Positions 1 through 13,656 of a stretch of 64,000 nucleotides of DNA are shown here, in pieces. Origin of the DNA: Balanoglossus misakiensis (taxonomy: Eukaryota; Hemichordata); assembly GCA_040954595.2 (NCBI GenBank), contig CM082580.2:7750001-7814000 (forward strand). The letters run 5' to 3'. A model generated the notes under the pieces. The model saw only the letters and a program-made list of their open reading frames with translations. It searched no databases and was not told the origin of the DNA. The translations under genes and the position numbers were made by a program. Each line of letters begins with the position of its first letter. Positions within the stretch are counted from its first letter, which is position 1.

Positions 1-1896
1 TTGTAGAAGAATATCCCACTACGTGTCATGTCTTTTCACTTCAAATGAAAAAAATGACTTTAAAATGCCATCATTTGGTGAAAATTTTCTTTGGATGTGT
101 TGCAAGATACTCATGACGTGTTTCTGTAGTTATATTTATTAGAGCATTGACGTCAGTTGAGTAAGCTCTGTATTTACTTGGATGCATCGAATGAATCCAT
201 GTACATCCACGGCGCATGAGGTGACTGTCAAATTTAGATTACAGAGAAAATCCGTCTGTACTAAAATTGACACACAAATGTAAGCTTTTATAACAACTTG
301 CGCACAAAGTCATAATTCAAAATTGGCATACAGTTGTTAGCAAATGACATCACAGTTTATAACAAACATTGGATACCGACGCATGATCGAAAATTCAAAT
401 AGTGTGGCTCCCATGGTTAACAACGCATACATTTGTCAAGTCTACCAGAAAGTAGATTGGTCCCCCCAGGGAACAGTACCACTAATACCAAATAATTTTT
501 GTATTCAAATGTTATGAAAGATATACACTGACTTCATTTCATGTAATTTCACCGTCCTATTTTTCCTTCTGAGGTCATGCTTGTGCAAAGAATCCACTTC
601 TGTGTCTATACTCGGACGCATATAATTCACTCATTGGCTTTGCATTCCATTTTACTGTCAAACCTTATCATCTGATAAGGCAAATATTTCCTGACTATTT
701 CTCTTAAACGCATTCCTCGCTTTTATCTGACGGCCTGGAGTAATAATACTACATGTTATAATAATAATCCTCATCCCATTTTCTGCCTTCTTTTTTTCCA
801 CATTACAGACACCCATGGGATATATTCCCCTTGATTTATATCTCCGACCGGTATGCATTCTCCAGATCATTTGACTTGCCACTGAATCTGCTAAAAAAGA
901 AAAAAAATATGCAAAATCTCTGCCTCTGTTTGAGCATGCTCAGTAATTATTTTATATTCTTTTGATTTTCAATGGAGCCATGGTGTTTGCTGTCCATGCA
1001 TTTATGATGGATTGAGTGGATGAAAGTGAATAAATTTTGTATGGTTTTTTGGTCAGTTTGCGTCTCCCTTCTTTTGGAACTCCTCGGGTCCTGGTGTCAA
1101 GTTCTGAGCATTTGCATGATCCGCGACAAAAAAAATCGCTGGTCTTCTTGAATGACCTAAAAGTAACTCACTATTTGTGGTAGAATGATCAGTTAGTAAA
1201 TGTCCTTCATTTAGGCATTTCTGTGTGTGGCTACACTTGGGACCTTAGTAAAAAAATGCATTTTCTTCAGAACTGTGAACAGGACCCGGGGTATTCACTT
1301 GTATATTTTTATAACAAATTAACTGCATTTGCATGGCGAAAAAACAAACAGTGTATGTATAGAGCACATTGTGAAAGTTTCTGTTGAATAATTGATGTAC
1401 CTGTCACTCACAAGTGTATTTGATAAAGACGCCATCTTTGCTCAAACCCTGTACAATATTTAACTTACAATACATGCACATGTAACTACCCCTGGTATGC
1501 TCACTGGCTGCATCAGCTGACCCCCCCCCCCCTTTCCTCGTGACCTCTCCCCCCACTTAATCAAATGCATTAAGCCATAGTCCATATTCATATTCTAAAT
1601 ATTTGGATCATACCATGTTTTGTAGGGAAGTCCATAGACATCCTTGAAATAAGTTACATGTGCATGTTGCAGTGAATTAAGATCTCGGGTTACTACATTA
1701 CAACATCCATGAAAAACATACCCTCCAAAATGCCCAAGAGAACATGTTGATATTGTATATTTGAGGGCTCAGCCATAAGACAAGATCTTCCCTGCCATTA
1801 TCGCTGCCGTTTGTGACCCATCTGCAAAGGCCATAAAACAAGGAAATTGGGGACTAAAATATTTTAATATGAATGTGTTTCTTTTATATCTTGCAG
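1..1896 (+). other. Upstream non-coding stretch (probable OSBPL intron)
   Basis: No convincing exon is seen here on either strand. The first recognisable coding exon of the OSBPL10/11-type gene starts at 1897 behind a pyrimidine-rich acceptor and is in mid-frame, so this stretch is best read as intron, with the true start exon to the left of the window or missed. It contains a C-run near 1520-1532 and AT-rich sequence. The longest minus-strand open frame (658-882) has no family resemblance and is ignored. Confidence 0.5.
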
Positions 1897-3513
1897 GAGT
1901 TTGAAGCAGATGAAGAGAATTTTCTGAAGTAAGTATACTAGCATGCGGAACAGCTCCTACAGCACTATACTGAAGGGACTTTTGTGTAGTGGTAAATTCT
2001 CCAATAACTTTGCACAGGTGCAGTCAATGCATGTGCATACAGTGGGGAAATCTACCACAGGCACTGACCACTCTCTGAGAGATACAGCTTGGCATTGTGG
2101 GTACACACACACGCACGCTCATCAAGAGGTGAGACGTCGAAGAGGCCCACAAAACATGTCATATTTTTTGCAAAGTGGTCTGTCAGATGTAATATAAGTA
2201 ATTTGGCATAGATGCTCATGACCTTGTTGGCCTACATTAGCTAATCTGGATAAATAGAGGTTGGATCAAGTTGCCATCTGTCAGAGAAATGATCAAAAGA
2301 ATTCAGTCTTACATTCATTGTCAGTTGACAAGAGTCCTACCATATGTAGCTTAGAGTCAATTCTCATTGGTGTGATGGTGGTTTTACAGGACACCCTTGG
2401 AAGGGCAACTGAACAAATACACCAATGTGATGAAAGGATGGCAACACAGGTGGTTCGTCTTGGACCAGGAGAAGGGAATGCTGTCATACTATGTGGTGAG
2501 TCCATCAGTTCATGTTGCATCACAGTACATTAAAGCACATCACATTATATTACATAACATATCTTCATTATGTTCTGTCACATGCATGCACATCTTTCAT
2601 CTTGTAGACACGACATCATTTTCTAAGATGCCGCATCAAATATCATGTTGATGCCACATCCCTAGAGTATATCTCCGTATCTTACAGCATTGCAGCACCC
2701 CACATTGCATGGTAGTACAGCACACGACATGACACAATGTGATTCTGCACCACAACTGATTGTCAGTTTATACATCACAGCACAGTACATGTCATACTGA
2801 GTAAAAATTTCCTTGTTGATGTTTTTTTTTATAGAATGAAGAAAACAAGAGACAGAGGCCCAGAGGCTTGGTTACTCTTGGAGTAAGTGTGAATTTAAAT
2901 TTCTATTTATGTACAGATTTAATACTAGTACTTGTAGTATGTTATAACCGACCTATATAAGTTGTACTGTACAGTAAGTTTTGAGATGAACTGTCCAATA
3001 ATTATGCAAATGAAGGCATGGGGTCAGGTGGGGGGAGGGGTTCTGTTAGAGCCCTCAGGAAAAACTCAGTAGTGCTACTAGTACTTCCAACATATAATTT
3101 TAAGGTCTCCGGGAGGAATGGCGTCATGAAAAATGAAAATCCACATTCATACACGTGTACATCGTGCATGTATGATTAATGGGTTGTGGTCTAATGGGAT
3201 TTGGAGATAATTGCATTCTTGACATTGTATTGTTGAGCAGAAAATGTCAAGTGCTGGATGACATTCATGTATTATTTGTGCCGATGCAGGGAAGTAGGAC
3301 AGTGCTCCTCGTCAACGCAGGAAATGGGGGCAGCGTTTGTCGTTGCGTTTGTGAAATACCACATTTAATACTGGGCAGTGATATGTGGGATAATGTTTTT
3401 TGTTAAAGAGTTTGATGTACCGCAGTACATCATGGATTTCGTTGTACGTGACAATGTGACATCATGTAGGATGCATTGTTTGTTAACTTTACATACAGTG
3501 GTCTCCCCCAGGG

Positions 3514-3554
<41 letters not shown>

Positions 3555-6500
3555 CTCAAGCTTCCCCTGTTGAAATAGGAATACAATACAATGACCAAGT
3601 TATACATTTGTGTGTGTTTTATAAACACTTAGCCACCAACTTATCATAAATTTTAGTGGATGTAAAACAAAGAATTTACTTACTTTGGCCTAACTTACTG
3701 AAATAAAAATGATGAGTTGTGTCTTTCAATCATACATCAAGAGCTCCTGTGATATCGCTGAGAAGCTGATAGTATTAATGAGAGGGAATTTAATCTATTT
3801 GGAATTAAATGAAAATTGCATGTTACTAGATTGCATGATGGCAATCAGATTATATCATCAACTATACCTGGAAGCACTTTGAATTGGTTAACAGACCAAA
3901 TATTATATTACAGATTAATGAATGTATATGTCCAAGCAATCATGATGAAAAATTCTTGATAAACTGAATGGGCGCCATTTTGTATGGTGCGTATGTGGGC
4001 AAGAAGAAATTCATAAATTATCTGCTATAAATTGTTGATGTTTTAGTGTCATCTCAGTTTCCAGGTGTTAATAAAAATATTTGTAAAGGACTATAGATTT
4101 AATTTTATCACTGTGTGGTCGACTCAGATAAGAAAGTGTGTTATCAACAGTTTTAAGCTATATGTTATTTTATCTTCTTCATAGAAAGAAGTGGAATTCA
4201 ATACAATGTTGTGATATCTCTTACAGAAGTTGCATTTATGTTATCATGTTTGATCTCTAACAGAAATTTTTGTCACATTTTGGATTTTATTTGCTTTTCA
4301 AATAGATTTTCATGCTAGAATCTCCCTGCTGCCATTGCAACATTGCCCAGTTTTATTCATTGCGTTGATTTTGTATTTTTAAGGGAGCAGTGATATCGCC
4401 CAGTGATGAGGACTCCCAGACATTCTCAGTCAACGCTGCAAACGGAGAGGTCTACAGACTCCGGGCGTCGGACGCCAAAGAGCGGCAACACTGGGTCAAC
4501 AAACTGCGGGCGGTGACTCAGTATCACACGGAGCAGATGGCCAAGGTGTGTTTGGGATGGGTTGTGCCATCACAGGGGAGAACCTTTCGATTCCTTGGGG
4601 GTGGGGGGGTCGATAGAGGATATTTGGAAAACAATGATGACAGATGGTGCGGAGGGAAAACAAATTCTTCTGCACTGCTGTGAGGAAAAGGGTGGACTGG
4701 CTATCAACAACAAAATTGCTGTATTCAGTGGCTGAAACAAAACTGGCTGGCATACCAACCCCCCCCCCCCCCCATCGAAATCAAATGGTTCTCCCCTTAC
4801 TGCTGACCTGTCCCTTGTATATTAATCTGGTGTACTGAAGTGCAGTGTCATATAACTGTAAGAGAAAGTGAATTGGAGGAAGCTGTAGTGTAATTAACAA
4901 CGGTAGAAATCTATTCAGGATATTTTTTAGCCATTCATTGCATCCAAGCGAAACCACTCTCTCTGACCAGTCCACTGAATCACAGTAACTGTTCCGTTTG
5001 AGATTTTTTTTTACTCATTAGTTCTGCAAGGCTTGAACGTACTTTATCTGCCAGACTGTTTCCTTGGCAACGAGTGGGGTTGATTAATTAAACTCCCCCT
5101 TTCTAGACTGTCCAGACTTCATCAACCTAAAGTTTTAGTCTTGTGTGTAGCCTAGTCAAGTTTGGAGACTTTTGCCAAATGTGCAAGAAGAAGTTTCCCT
5201 TTGAGAATTTTGCCTGTTTTTTTTTCTTTCAAAAAAATCAACAACAGTGTTAATTTAGCAGAGTTTGACATTTTTCCAATGGTAGGTTTGAGTACTGCTT
5301 TCTTCTATCAAAATGAACAGCATAATGAAGTCTTTTATTTTAATTTTAGCCAATTCAAAGCGCAGTTCTCAAAAATAGGATCATTGTATGCCTCTTTCAG
5401 CAGGTGGGCCCACCATTGCAATTGAACCGACCGAGCAGCTCATTCAACGACATCGGTCCGCTGGTGGGTTCGACGACGACAAGGAGGGCGAGCGGGGGCA
5501 GCCTCGGTGGGCACAAAAGCTCGCCTGGCGGAACGCCCGTACAGACCAGAAGGTCCAAGCACAAGACGACGGCGTCCACCACGGAATTAAGAGAAGATCC
5601 CTTCCGCAACGTCAAGGAAGCGCTCACCAACACGGAAGATCTACACAGGGAATTAGTAGATAATATAGAGGTACGCTATTTTTTTTTACGTCATCTCTGT
5701 CAGTAACTGTTCACAAGTGTGCATAACCAACTGAACTCTAGTTTTTCGTCACATTATGTACAATAGCAAATTTGATACAGTGTTATCCCAGAGCAATTAG
5801 AGAGTGTTTTGGAAAAATAGAAACTCATTAACATAACCATTATCCATATTGTTATGTAAATTAGCAGCCACTGCCAGAAATTCCTGGGGAGAACACTGTG
5901 ATATCTTCCCTCCGAACAATTATTAGAGTGCCTGACCTTTACCCACATGATTTGACCCCCTAGCATGAAATAAAAACCTAGTTGAACCCAGAAAATATGC
6001 TAGCTGAAAATATTTTTGGAGTGTTCAATTATTGCATTCATGCTGATTTAGACAACAAAAAGAATTGAATAATGGAAATGCAGATGGCCAATATTTTTGG
6101 AATTTCAAAATATATTTTGGAACCAAACACCTGGCTGGTTGCTATTCATAGTGACGTGGGATCGAAATAATGGTCGAGCAGATGTCATTTCTGCTGCACT
6201 GCCCTAGTGAGATCTGTGATGCAACGTTCACAAACACAGACAGAACTCAGATAAAGCATATTTGCTCTACCTCCGACTACATAGAATTGTTGCCTTAATC
6301 TATTAATGATGCATGAATCACAAACACGCAACCTCAGCTTGAGCAAGCAGGCGTAACCTCTCGGGTCAAAGGTCACAGCCAGATAATATCAGATAGGTGT
6401 CTATACATGTAGACAAATCTGTTGTCTTATCACATGAACGAGAGGTTTGATAAGCTGAAATTATATGAGTGAGTTATCTTTTGTGGTTTTGATAATGTTC

Positions 6501-7507
6501 TCTTGAAAGCCAGGCTTTTCATTTCTGATTGATGTATTTTAATATTTTATGGCTTCTGCTCTGTGCATGTACTCCCGAGATATTGCTTTAAAGGGTAACC
6601 TTGGCTCAACCCACTGGTGTGTGTAGTTTCCAGCCGTGCTGTTGTAAGGGTCACATTGAGGTCATCTAGGGGTCAGGTCACATGCAAATGAGGTTTACTA
6701 ATTTGCATATCAGATATTGCACCATAACGCAGCGATATTTTATTTCTCCCGGCAGGCGCTTCCACAATCAGGCCACCATATCAACTCACTAGATCATGTA
6801 AGTATCCTCTCCTGTTTTGCTCCGTTTTGTTGTTGTTAAAAATGTGGGTATGATCGATGACGAATGGTGAGTATTTCAAAGATGATTGATGAGCTGCTTG
6901 TGTTTTTAGTGCAGCTGATGTTGTGCGTTGATGTTGAAGTTTGAATGTTGATACAGGCGATATGAAACAGGAAGATTAATGTACGGTATATATATAATGC
7001 TTTGGCTTTGATGTATAGAGAAGTGAATAGAGTGGCTTCATCAAACGAAGACCACAGCAGTCATTCAAGGTTGGCTTTGTCGGAGTCATAACAAAAACAG
7101 TCGGTTCAGATCAGATATGCTGTTTTGTATTATGATGTACATGAGTGGCTGATTTATGGCTTAGGTGCAAGTTTGAGGTACATGGGTGTGAGTGTTTCCC
7201 CAAAATTCAGAGTAATTGTGAAAAGAGTATACAGTACTTTGGATAGATAAGTGCATTCTGAAAGACTACTGTGATGCCACGAGCCGTTTTTGACGTATCT
7301 GTGGGAGGTGGACCATTAATTTTAAGGCTGTGCTTGTCACTTGTGGAGTTTCGTCTGATGTGTCAAGCACAATGTGAATTTTGAATCATGAACAAACAAT
7401 GAGGTACACCCACATCGATAGGTGTACCTGGGCAAGGATAATACATGTATGACATGCAGGGGGTGTATGTCTATGTGTTTATGTGCAGGTGTGGGTGGGT
7501 GTTCAAT

Positions 7508-7572
<65 letters not shown>

Positions 7573-9172
7573 CTTTCTGCAAAGACATTGATCACTCATG
7601 TACAGCACAGAGATGTAATTTGTAGCATAGATTAGCGCTATCTACTTTACCCCACAGATGTTACATTTATTTTTATCTGACCCTCAGTTGTGTAACAACA
7701 ATGTTTGTGCAGGCAGAAAATCTAGAAAAACTCTAATAATGAGACATCGGATACCTTGACATTTGCGCAAAATTGAGAATATCATATTCTGTTAAACCTG
7801 CATTTTCTTTCTTTACAAAAGTGTACTCATCCAGATACTAAATTTTGTTGAAAAAATTAGCATTTTGAAAAAAAATGTCCAAGAATAACTCTTGGTTTAG
7901 CTCTGACCTTGCAGAGTTATGTATCATATAAAACCATATGCCTGTTTATGCTGCACTATCAGAGCTTAGAATTGGAATATTATTATTAGCTTTGAGGATC
8001 CATATAACTTGTATTTATATGTGGTGAAAAGTTAAGAGACCTTTCCTGGAAAGTGTGGCACTCAGAGATTGTTAGATGTAATTTTTGAAACACAAAGAAC
8101 ATTGTTAAATTGGTACATGTATTGTGCGACAAGTGGTATCAGCAATGCACGATTGAGAAAGCGGATGTGTGCGTACTATGACACGATAATGGCTGATGCC
8201 CAATATGTTCGCACCAACAAAATATGGCGTGAATTCTCTTCTTTTCACTTCAGCTGTAAAACAACAAAAATATGATACGATATTCACCATATGATGAATA
8301 GGGTGTCAGTAAAAACGCCAATTCCAACAGATGTTTCATGGCCAGATCGGTAAATTTAGAACAGAGGACAAGTACGGTACATGTATTCACAAAAATTAAA
8401 ATAAGGAGCTGAAATCCTATTGAAAATTAATACCCAATGCCCTCACAGTATTGATCATTGGAATATTATGTACATTTTGTTGAAATTATCATGAACAGGT
8501 ACACAGTTAAACCTGTGTTAGTGACCACCTCTATGCCAGTGTCATAGAACCTCAGTCAGTGGAAATAGATAATAAAATGCCCAGGCACGGGGGACTGTGA
8601 GTGACAAGCGGCCATGATCTGCGTTATCACTGCCAAATGCAAAATATACATATAAATAATTGAAACTCTGTGTTTATTGAAATAACATGATAAATTTCAT
8701 CCCATGGGCTACCTTTATTAAATTCACATGACGTTTGCTAACTGGTCATTGACTTGTGTGACTCAAGGCTGATGTAGTGTTCAATGTAGCCGAGATAATC
8801 TGTGATTTTTTTGGCATGTTATACTTCGTCTGAATAAGTTGGTTGTGAGGAACTCAGATATACTAAGTACACCTTTATGTCTTTGAAGTTCATAGTGAAA
8901 AAATACGACGGTTTTGCGGAGTTTCTGATAAAATCCACTCTGATTGATATATTCTCCCTGGGGTGTTACAGGACTGTCTTCTACTCAAGGCGACATCTCA
9001 AGCAGCCACGTCAACACTAGAGCAGTGTCTGTCAATACTTCAACAGCAGCATCTAATACAGTCGCAGTCGACTGGCAGTCTACCGGCTGGGGCTTCGGTG
9101 GAGTGGTTGGATCCAAATTTTTCCAGGTATGTACAGCACACTAAGAAGGTCAGAGGTTTTCTTGATGCAGGG

Positions 9173-9228
<56 letters not shown>

Positions 9229-12200
9229 TGGGGGGGAGGGGGGTTATGTGTTTGCGATATGAGAAGCGAGAAAAGAACTGACTGTGTTAAGAAAAGATTG
9301 ACAGCCAGGCAATGGGAAACAGAAACAGGTGAAGTTGAACAAGAGACTGACTGACACTAAGAATCGGACAGACAGATGTGAGGTTATTGAACCGTTGATA
9401 TCGGTGAATAGCTCGTAAGCTGTGTAAACTGATGTCCGTGTGTCTTCACGTAGTTATTGTGCGTGCGTTGGTAAGTGAATTAGTATTGATTGGTTGTCAG
9501 TGAATGAGGGGGAAGATTCGACAACAGTTGATCAGTGCAAACGTGTGTGCTCTCTAAAGATTGGCCTTCAAGGCACTCTGCATTTCTTTGGAAGTGCACG
9601 AAACGCTGACTGATCGACAGTCATCTGCATCTGTCGCATTCTCATCCGAGCGAACAATTCTTGCTGGGTAAAAAAAACAACAACATGATTTCAAAATGGT
9701 TCCATTACGACTGTTTCAGGGCTTCTACGTCTAGGAGGCAGGCTTCGTCGAAGCAATCTTCAAGTTCAGGGATTTCTGTGACGGATGACATGCCGAACCG
9801 AGTGGAAGGTAGGTCAATGTGCAAATCCAAATCTCAAAACCTTGCATCGTATTCCATCAACTGTGAAGTTAATACCACAGAAATTCTCTGTCCTTTTCTA
9901 GATATTTCATAAATTATTAATTGTGATGCGGGCGCCAGGGTGAAATATTAAAATCACAGGAGGCGATAAGCATCATTGTTATTTCGATTGGTAACCTTTG
10001 TCAGTGAAGAATAATGGCCTACAGACAAAGAATAGGACAGATTTATGGTGCTACTGATTCCACAGAATCGCACTATTTTTCAAGGATTCCACCTGGGATA
10101 AAAAAAATTTCTTTGATGGAAATACCGTTCTGACATCCCAGCTATCACAAATTTTTTCCATATTTGCCAATGTGCGTAGTCTCACTGCCTGCCTGTGTCT
10201 TTTTCGACTTTGACAGTAACCGTGAATCATGACGAGGACGTCATCGATAGCAACGCAGACGAAGACAAAGACCTCGGGGAGGTGGCCGAGCACAAAAGTA
10301 TCATATTACATTTACTCTCACAACTCAAGCTAGGCATGGACTTAACAAAGGTGAGAATACACTCACAAAACGAATAGGTGATGTTTTACGAGATGTATTC
10401 CCAGCGAGGCCACAAAGAAAGCTAATGAAATAATGGCATGTCATGGTTGTGTCTCAGCAGTTGATTTTGACGGGTGTTGTCCGGTTTGACCGCTGTCAGT
10501 CACTCACACAAACAGGTTTTTCTGAACTTGTTAGTAAATGTGCGCAGACTATGTCAGTTTATGTCGTACTGGCCAATTCAAATTTGTTCCCGTGTGACAA
10601 TATCTCATCACAGTCTTCTGTAGAAATGATATTTTAAGGGACAAGGGTGTTTCTTTCAGTGACTGGAAAGTTGTTCTTTTTCTGCAGGTGGTGCTTCCTA
10701 CTTTTATACTCGAAAAGAGATCTTTGTTAGAAATGTTTGCAGACTTCATGGGTCACCCTGATATGTTTCTCAGGTGAGTCACGAATGGAGTCTCTATATC
10801 ACCAGCAATTGATTCTAATATTGGTGAAAGGCTTAGAAGCAAATGAAGTAAAACATTTCTTAAAAAAAGGTTTCTCTGTTTCTTTCAACAGGATACCATC
10901 ACAGCCAACAGCAGAAGCTAGGATGGTGGCGGTTTTAGAATACTATCTTTGTTCATTCCATGTTGGTAGAAAGGTAGGAAGTTTCTGTTTTCTGTTTTTA
11001 AAAAAAAAACTTACATAACTTTGACCCACTGAAGCCACCATGTGTATCTGATAAAATCACACAAATTACGGGTAACAGGATTGCATATCAACTGAAGTTG
11101 CTGGTTCAGGCGCACCCTTCCATAATTCACAGCTTTTCTAACATCTCTGAATACATGTATTTTGCAGGGTTCAATAGCCAAGAAACCGTACAATCCTATC
11201 ATAGGGGAAACATTCCACTGTTCCTGGGAGGTGCCACATAATTACAGCTGTCTGTCAGAAAGCAATATCATTAGTACTACTAGCCCGTCGCACAGCGTCA
11301 CAGTCAACGGCAGTGCAGAAGCCGACCAATCAGCAAACAGTACGCAAAACGACCGAGTGACGTACGTCGCAGAGCAAGTATCCCACCATCCTCCAGGTAT
11401 AAAGGTCGATGAACTTTTGTTCACAGGAGCAAAGCTGCTCACATCAAAAGATGCTGCTGTATAAATCTGGTCATAGATACCACGGATGCTTTACATCTAG
11501 CCAATCACATAATTTGATTTGGGGAGCACATAAAAATACCCTACCAGATGGTCAAAAGAGCTTTGACACTCAGCCATTCTGACTGCAAAAAAGGGAATGC
11601 AGTTTATGTAAATTTGAGTTGGCTGTAGTCCATCCGAGGGAAAAGTGTAGATTTTTACATGTCATTCCAACACAGGATACATAATATCTCTTTCCCCTCT
11701 CTCTGTTCAGTTTCAGCATTTTATGCCGAGTGTCCCAATAAGAACATCTGTATGAACACCTGGGTGTGGACCAAGTCCAAGTTCCTTGGCATGTCTGTGG
11801 GTGTGGTCAATGTGGGAGAAGGTAGGAAGATGCGTCTTTTGTGTCTGCACCAACGACTTGCTCGCATGGGATGTCTTGAAGTTGAAACAAAGTGACGCTT
11901 GATCAAGATGTCACTATGCTGTCGTCAGATTGCAGAATTGTGTTTTACTATCAAAACTGAGATTATGATTTTGACAAGTATGGAACTTATGCATGTGATA
12001 TCGGGAAGACAGGTAATGGCGCTATCTGCTGTCCCCTCAACATGATTGAATTACTGTGTCATGTTCCACGAACTGAGAGAATGCTAGCAAATGGAAGTTG
12101 CGAAAACACTATGTCATAGACCAAGGAAAATGTAGAAAATCGTTGTTCTTATCATTTGTAGGTGTTATTTATGATGTGTCACATGACGAAGAGTATACGT

Positions 12201-13656
12201 ACACATTACCAAGTGCCTATGGTAGGAATATACTGACAGTACCATGGATGGAGTTAGGGGGTAAGGTGACCCTGGGATGTGCCAAGTCTGGTTATAGTGC
12301 AACGGTCACTTTTCATACCAAGGTAAAGTGAAAGATGTTAATTCTACTGCTGATAATTTGACAATTTGATGGACCTATTACAAGATCCAACACAAGCAGA
12401 GCCCGAGTTAACAGAATCCAACCAGAATGCAACACTTACTGTTTCAAGAAATGCATAATTCCTTATATTATGTCATATCTGCGTTCATTTTCAGCCATTC
12501 TATGGTGGAAAGGTGCACAGGATCAGTGGAGAGATGAAACACGGCCCGACGAACAGTGTCATATGCAAATTTAACGGAGAGTGGAATAAATCAATTGAGT
12601 TTTCGTACACGAATGTAAGTGATCGAACTTGTGACGGATGTGTGTATATGTAGAGTCAATAGTCTGTCTTCTTTGTTCCACCTGTCTCAATCAAAGTTGC
12701 ACTCTGACATCTTTGAGGATAAATCAAACTAGCTCATTGCCTCACATACAGATGACACATGATAGATCAGAGAAAGTTAAATTTCCTGTTTCTGCATCGT
12801 ATAGCATTTAATGATAATTTCTGTCTGTGTGGGCAAATTTCTTTAGCAAGGTTTCCCGTATGCCCTCAACAATTGTGCTGGAAGTGCACCCTGGTAATCC
12901 ATGTCATGTTTGCATCTGTGCAGGGAGATCGCAAAGTGATGGACCTGACATCGATGGCCATCATCAAGAAGAGAGTCCGACCCCTCAGCAAGCAAGGTCC
13001 GTACGAATCCAGACGACTCTGGAACAGCGTGACCACGGCACTCCGGCAGGGGGACTTGGACACTGCAACGGAGCACAAGAGATATGTAAGTGAGCCTCTG
13101 GCATTCCCGCCCACCCCTACACACATTCAAGTAATGGAATATTCCTGTGTCTTGCTCAGAGTTGACTGGCTAAGTGTGAACAGTGCATGTCTGTCCTATA
13201 ATTTTCAATGTTTGCTGCACATGATGTAAAATCTATGCAGCATTTGTGTCCATTGATAATCTGATAATCACTGCATGCACTTCGCAGTTACGCAGTTGAT
13301 TTGAATATTCATGAGGGTGATACCAGCCTCAGGTTTTGTTCGAAAAGTTCTCCTTGAGTGAGGGCGTTTTATGGAAGTGGCGAGTCTCTATGACCCCGTC
13401 TGTGTGTGACATGTTGCTATGGCATACAAGGGCAGTATCCTTGTGGGAAGTGTACATTTTACACTAACCCATTGATTATTCCCACCTGTCTGTGATCCCT
13501 CTCCAGCTGGAAGAGAGGCAGAGGTCAGAGGGCAAACACCGGGCGGAGACCAAGACCCCATGGAAGACCAAGCTGTTCCACAAAAGCGGCGACGGATGGC
13601 ATTACGGCAAGGCGCTGAACAAGACCGCCCGCAGCCAAGAGTCGTCGGTCTCGTGA
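1897..13656 (+). CDS. OSBPL11: Oxysterol-binding protein-related protein 10/11 (5' partial)
   Basis: Lipid transfer protein of the ORP10/ORP11 group; family members exchange phosphatidylserine or PI4P at membrane contact sites. Coding exons: 1897-1928, 2390-2495, 2835-2882, 4384-4545, 5401-5670, 6756-6797, 8972-9126, 9720-9808, 10217-10350, 10688-10773, 10892-10973, 11168-11396, 11711-11821, 12162-12322, 12495-12614, 12924-13085, 13507-13656. Phases join without a break, giving about 712 visible residues (human OSBPL11 is about 750). Residues about 13-115 are a PH domain ([14 protein letters not shown], then [10 protein letters not shown] and DAKERQHWV). A Ser-rich linker follows, then the ORD lipid-binding domain from about residue 335, with the signature EQVSHHPP at the end of the 11168-11396 exon and the conserved ELGGKV. 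The stop is TGA. The start exon is not in view. An invertebrate single copy would be co-orthologous to both OSBPL10 and OSBPL11; the symbol marks the group, not a proven one-to-one ortholog. Confidence 0.95.
3515..3552. repeat. (TG)n microsatellite in OSBPL intron
   Basis: Uninterrupted TG dinucleotide tract of about 38 bases inside the intron between the 2835-2882 and 4384-4545 exons. It generates spurious Cys-Val or His-Thr open frames on the two strands. Confidence 0.97.
7510..7566. repeat. (TG)n microsatellite in OSBPL intron
   Basis: Pure TG/GT tract of about 57 bases within the long intron between the 6756-6797 and 8972-9126 exons. Reading the minus strand gives a false His-Thr repeat peptide. 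Confidence 0.97.
8507..8560 (+). repeat. Truncated copy of a TCAAACCTGT-ended MITE
   Basis: The segment resembles the left end of the small repeat found at 23463, 26589 and 30852: it shares the words AACCTGTGTTAGTG and CCACCTCTAT with them. Similarity fades after about 55 bases, so this looks like a decayed or truncated member. It lies in an OSBPL intron. Confidence 0.5.
9174..9227. repeat. (TG)n microsatellite just after an OSBPL exon
   Basis: TG tract of about 54 bases starting some 48 bases downstream of the donor of the 8972-9126 exon, followed by a G-rich patch. It is the third long TG tract in this gene's introns. Confidence 0.97.

Noticed and set aside
7337-7588. His-Thr repeat peptide on minus strand
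   Set aside because: Product of reading the TG microsatellite.
12759-13229. 156-codon + frame
   Set aside because: Reads from intron through the true OSBPL exon 12924-13085 and on into the next intron; only the spliced part is real.
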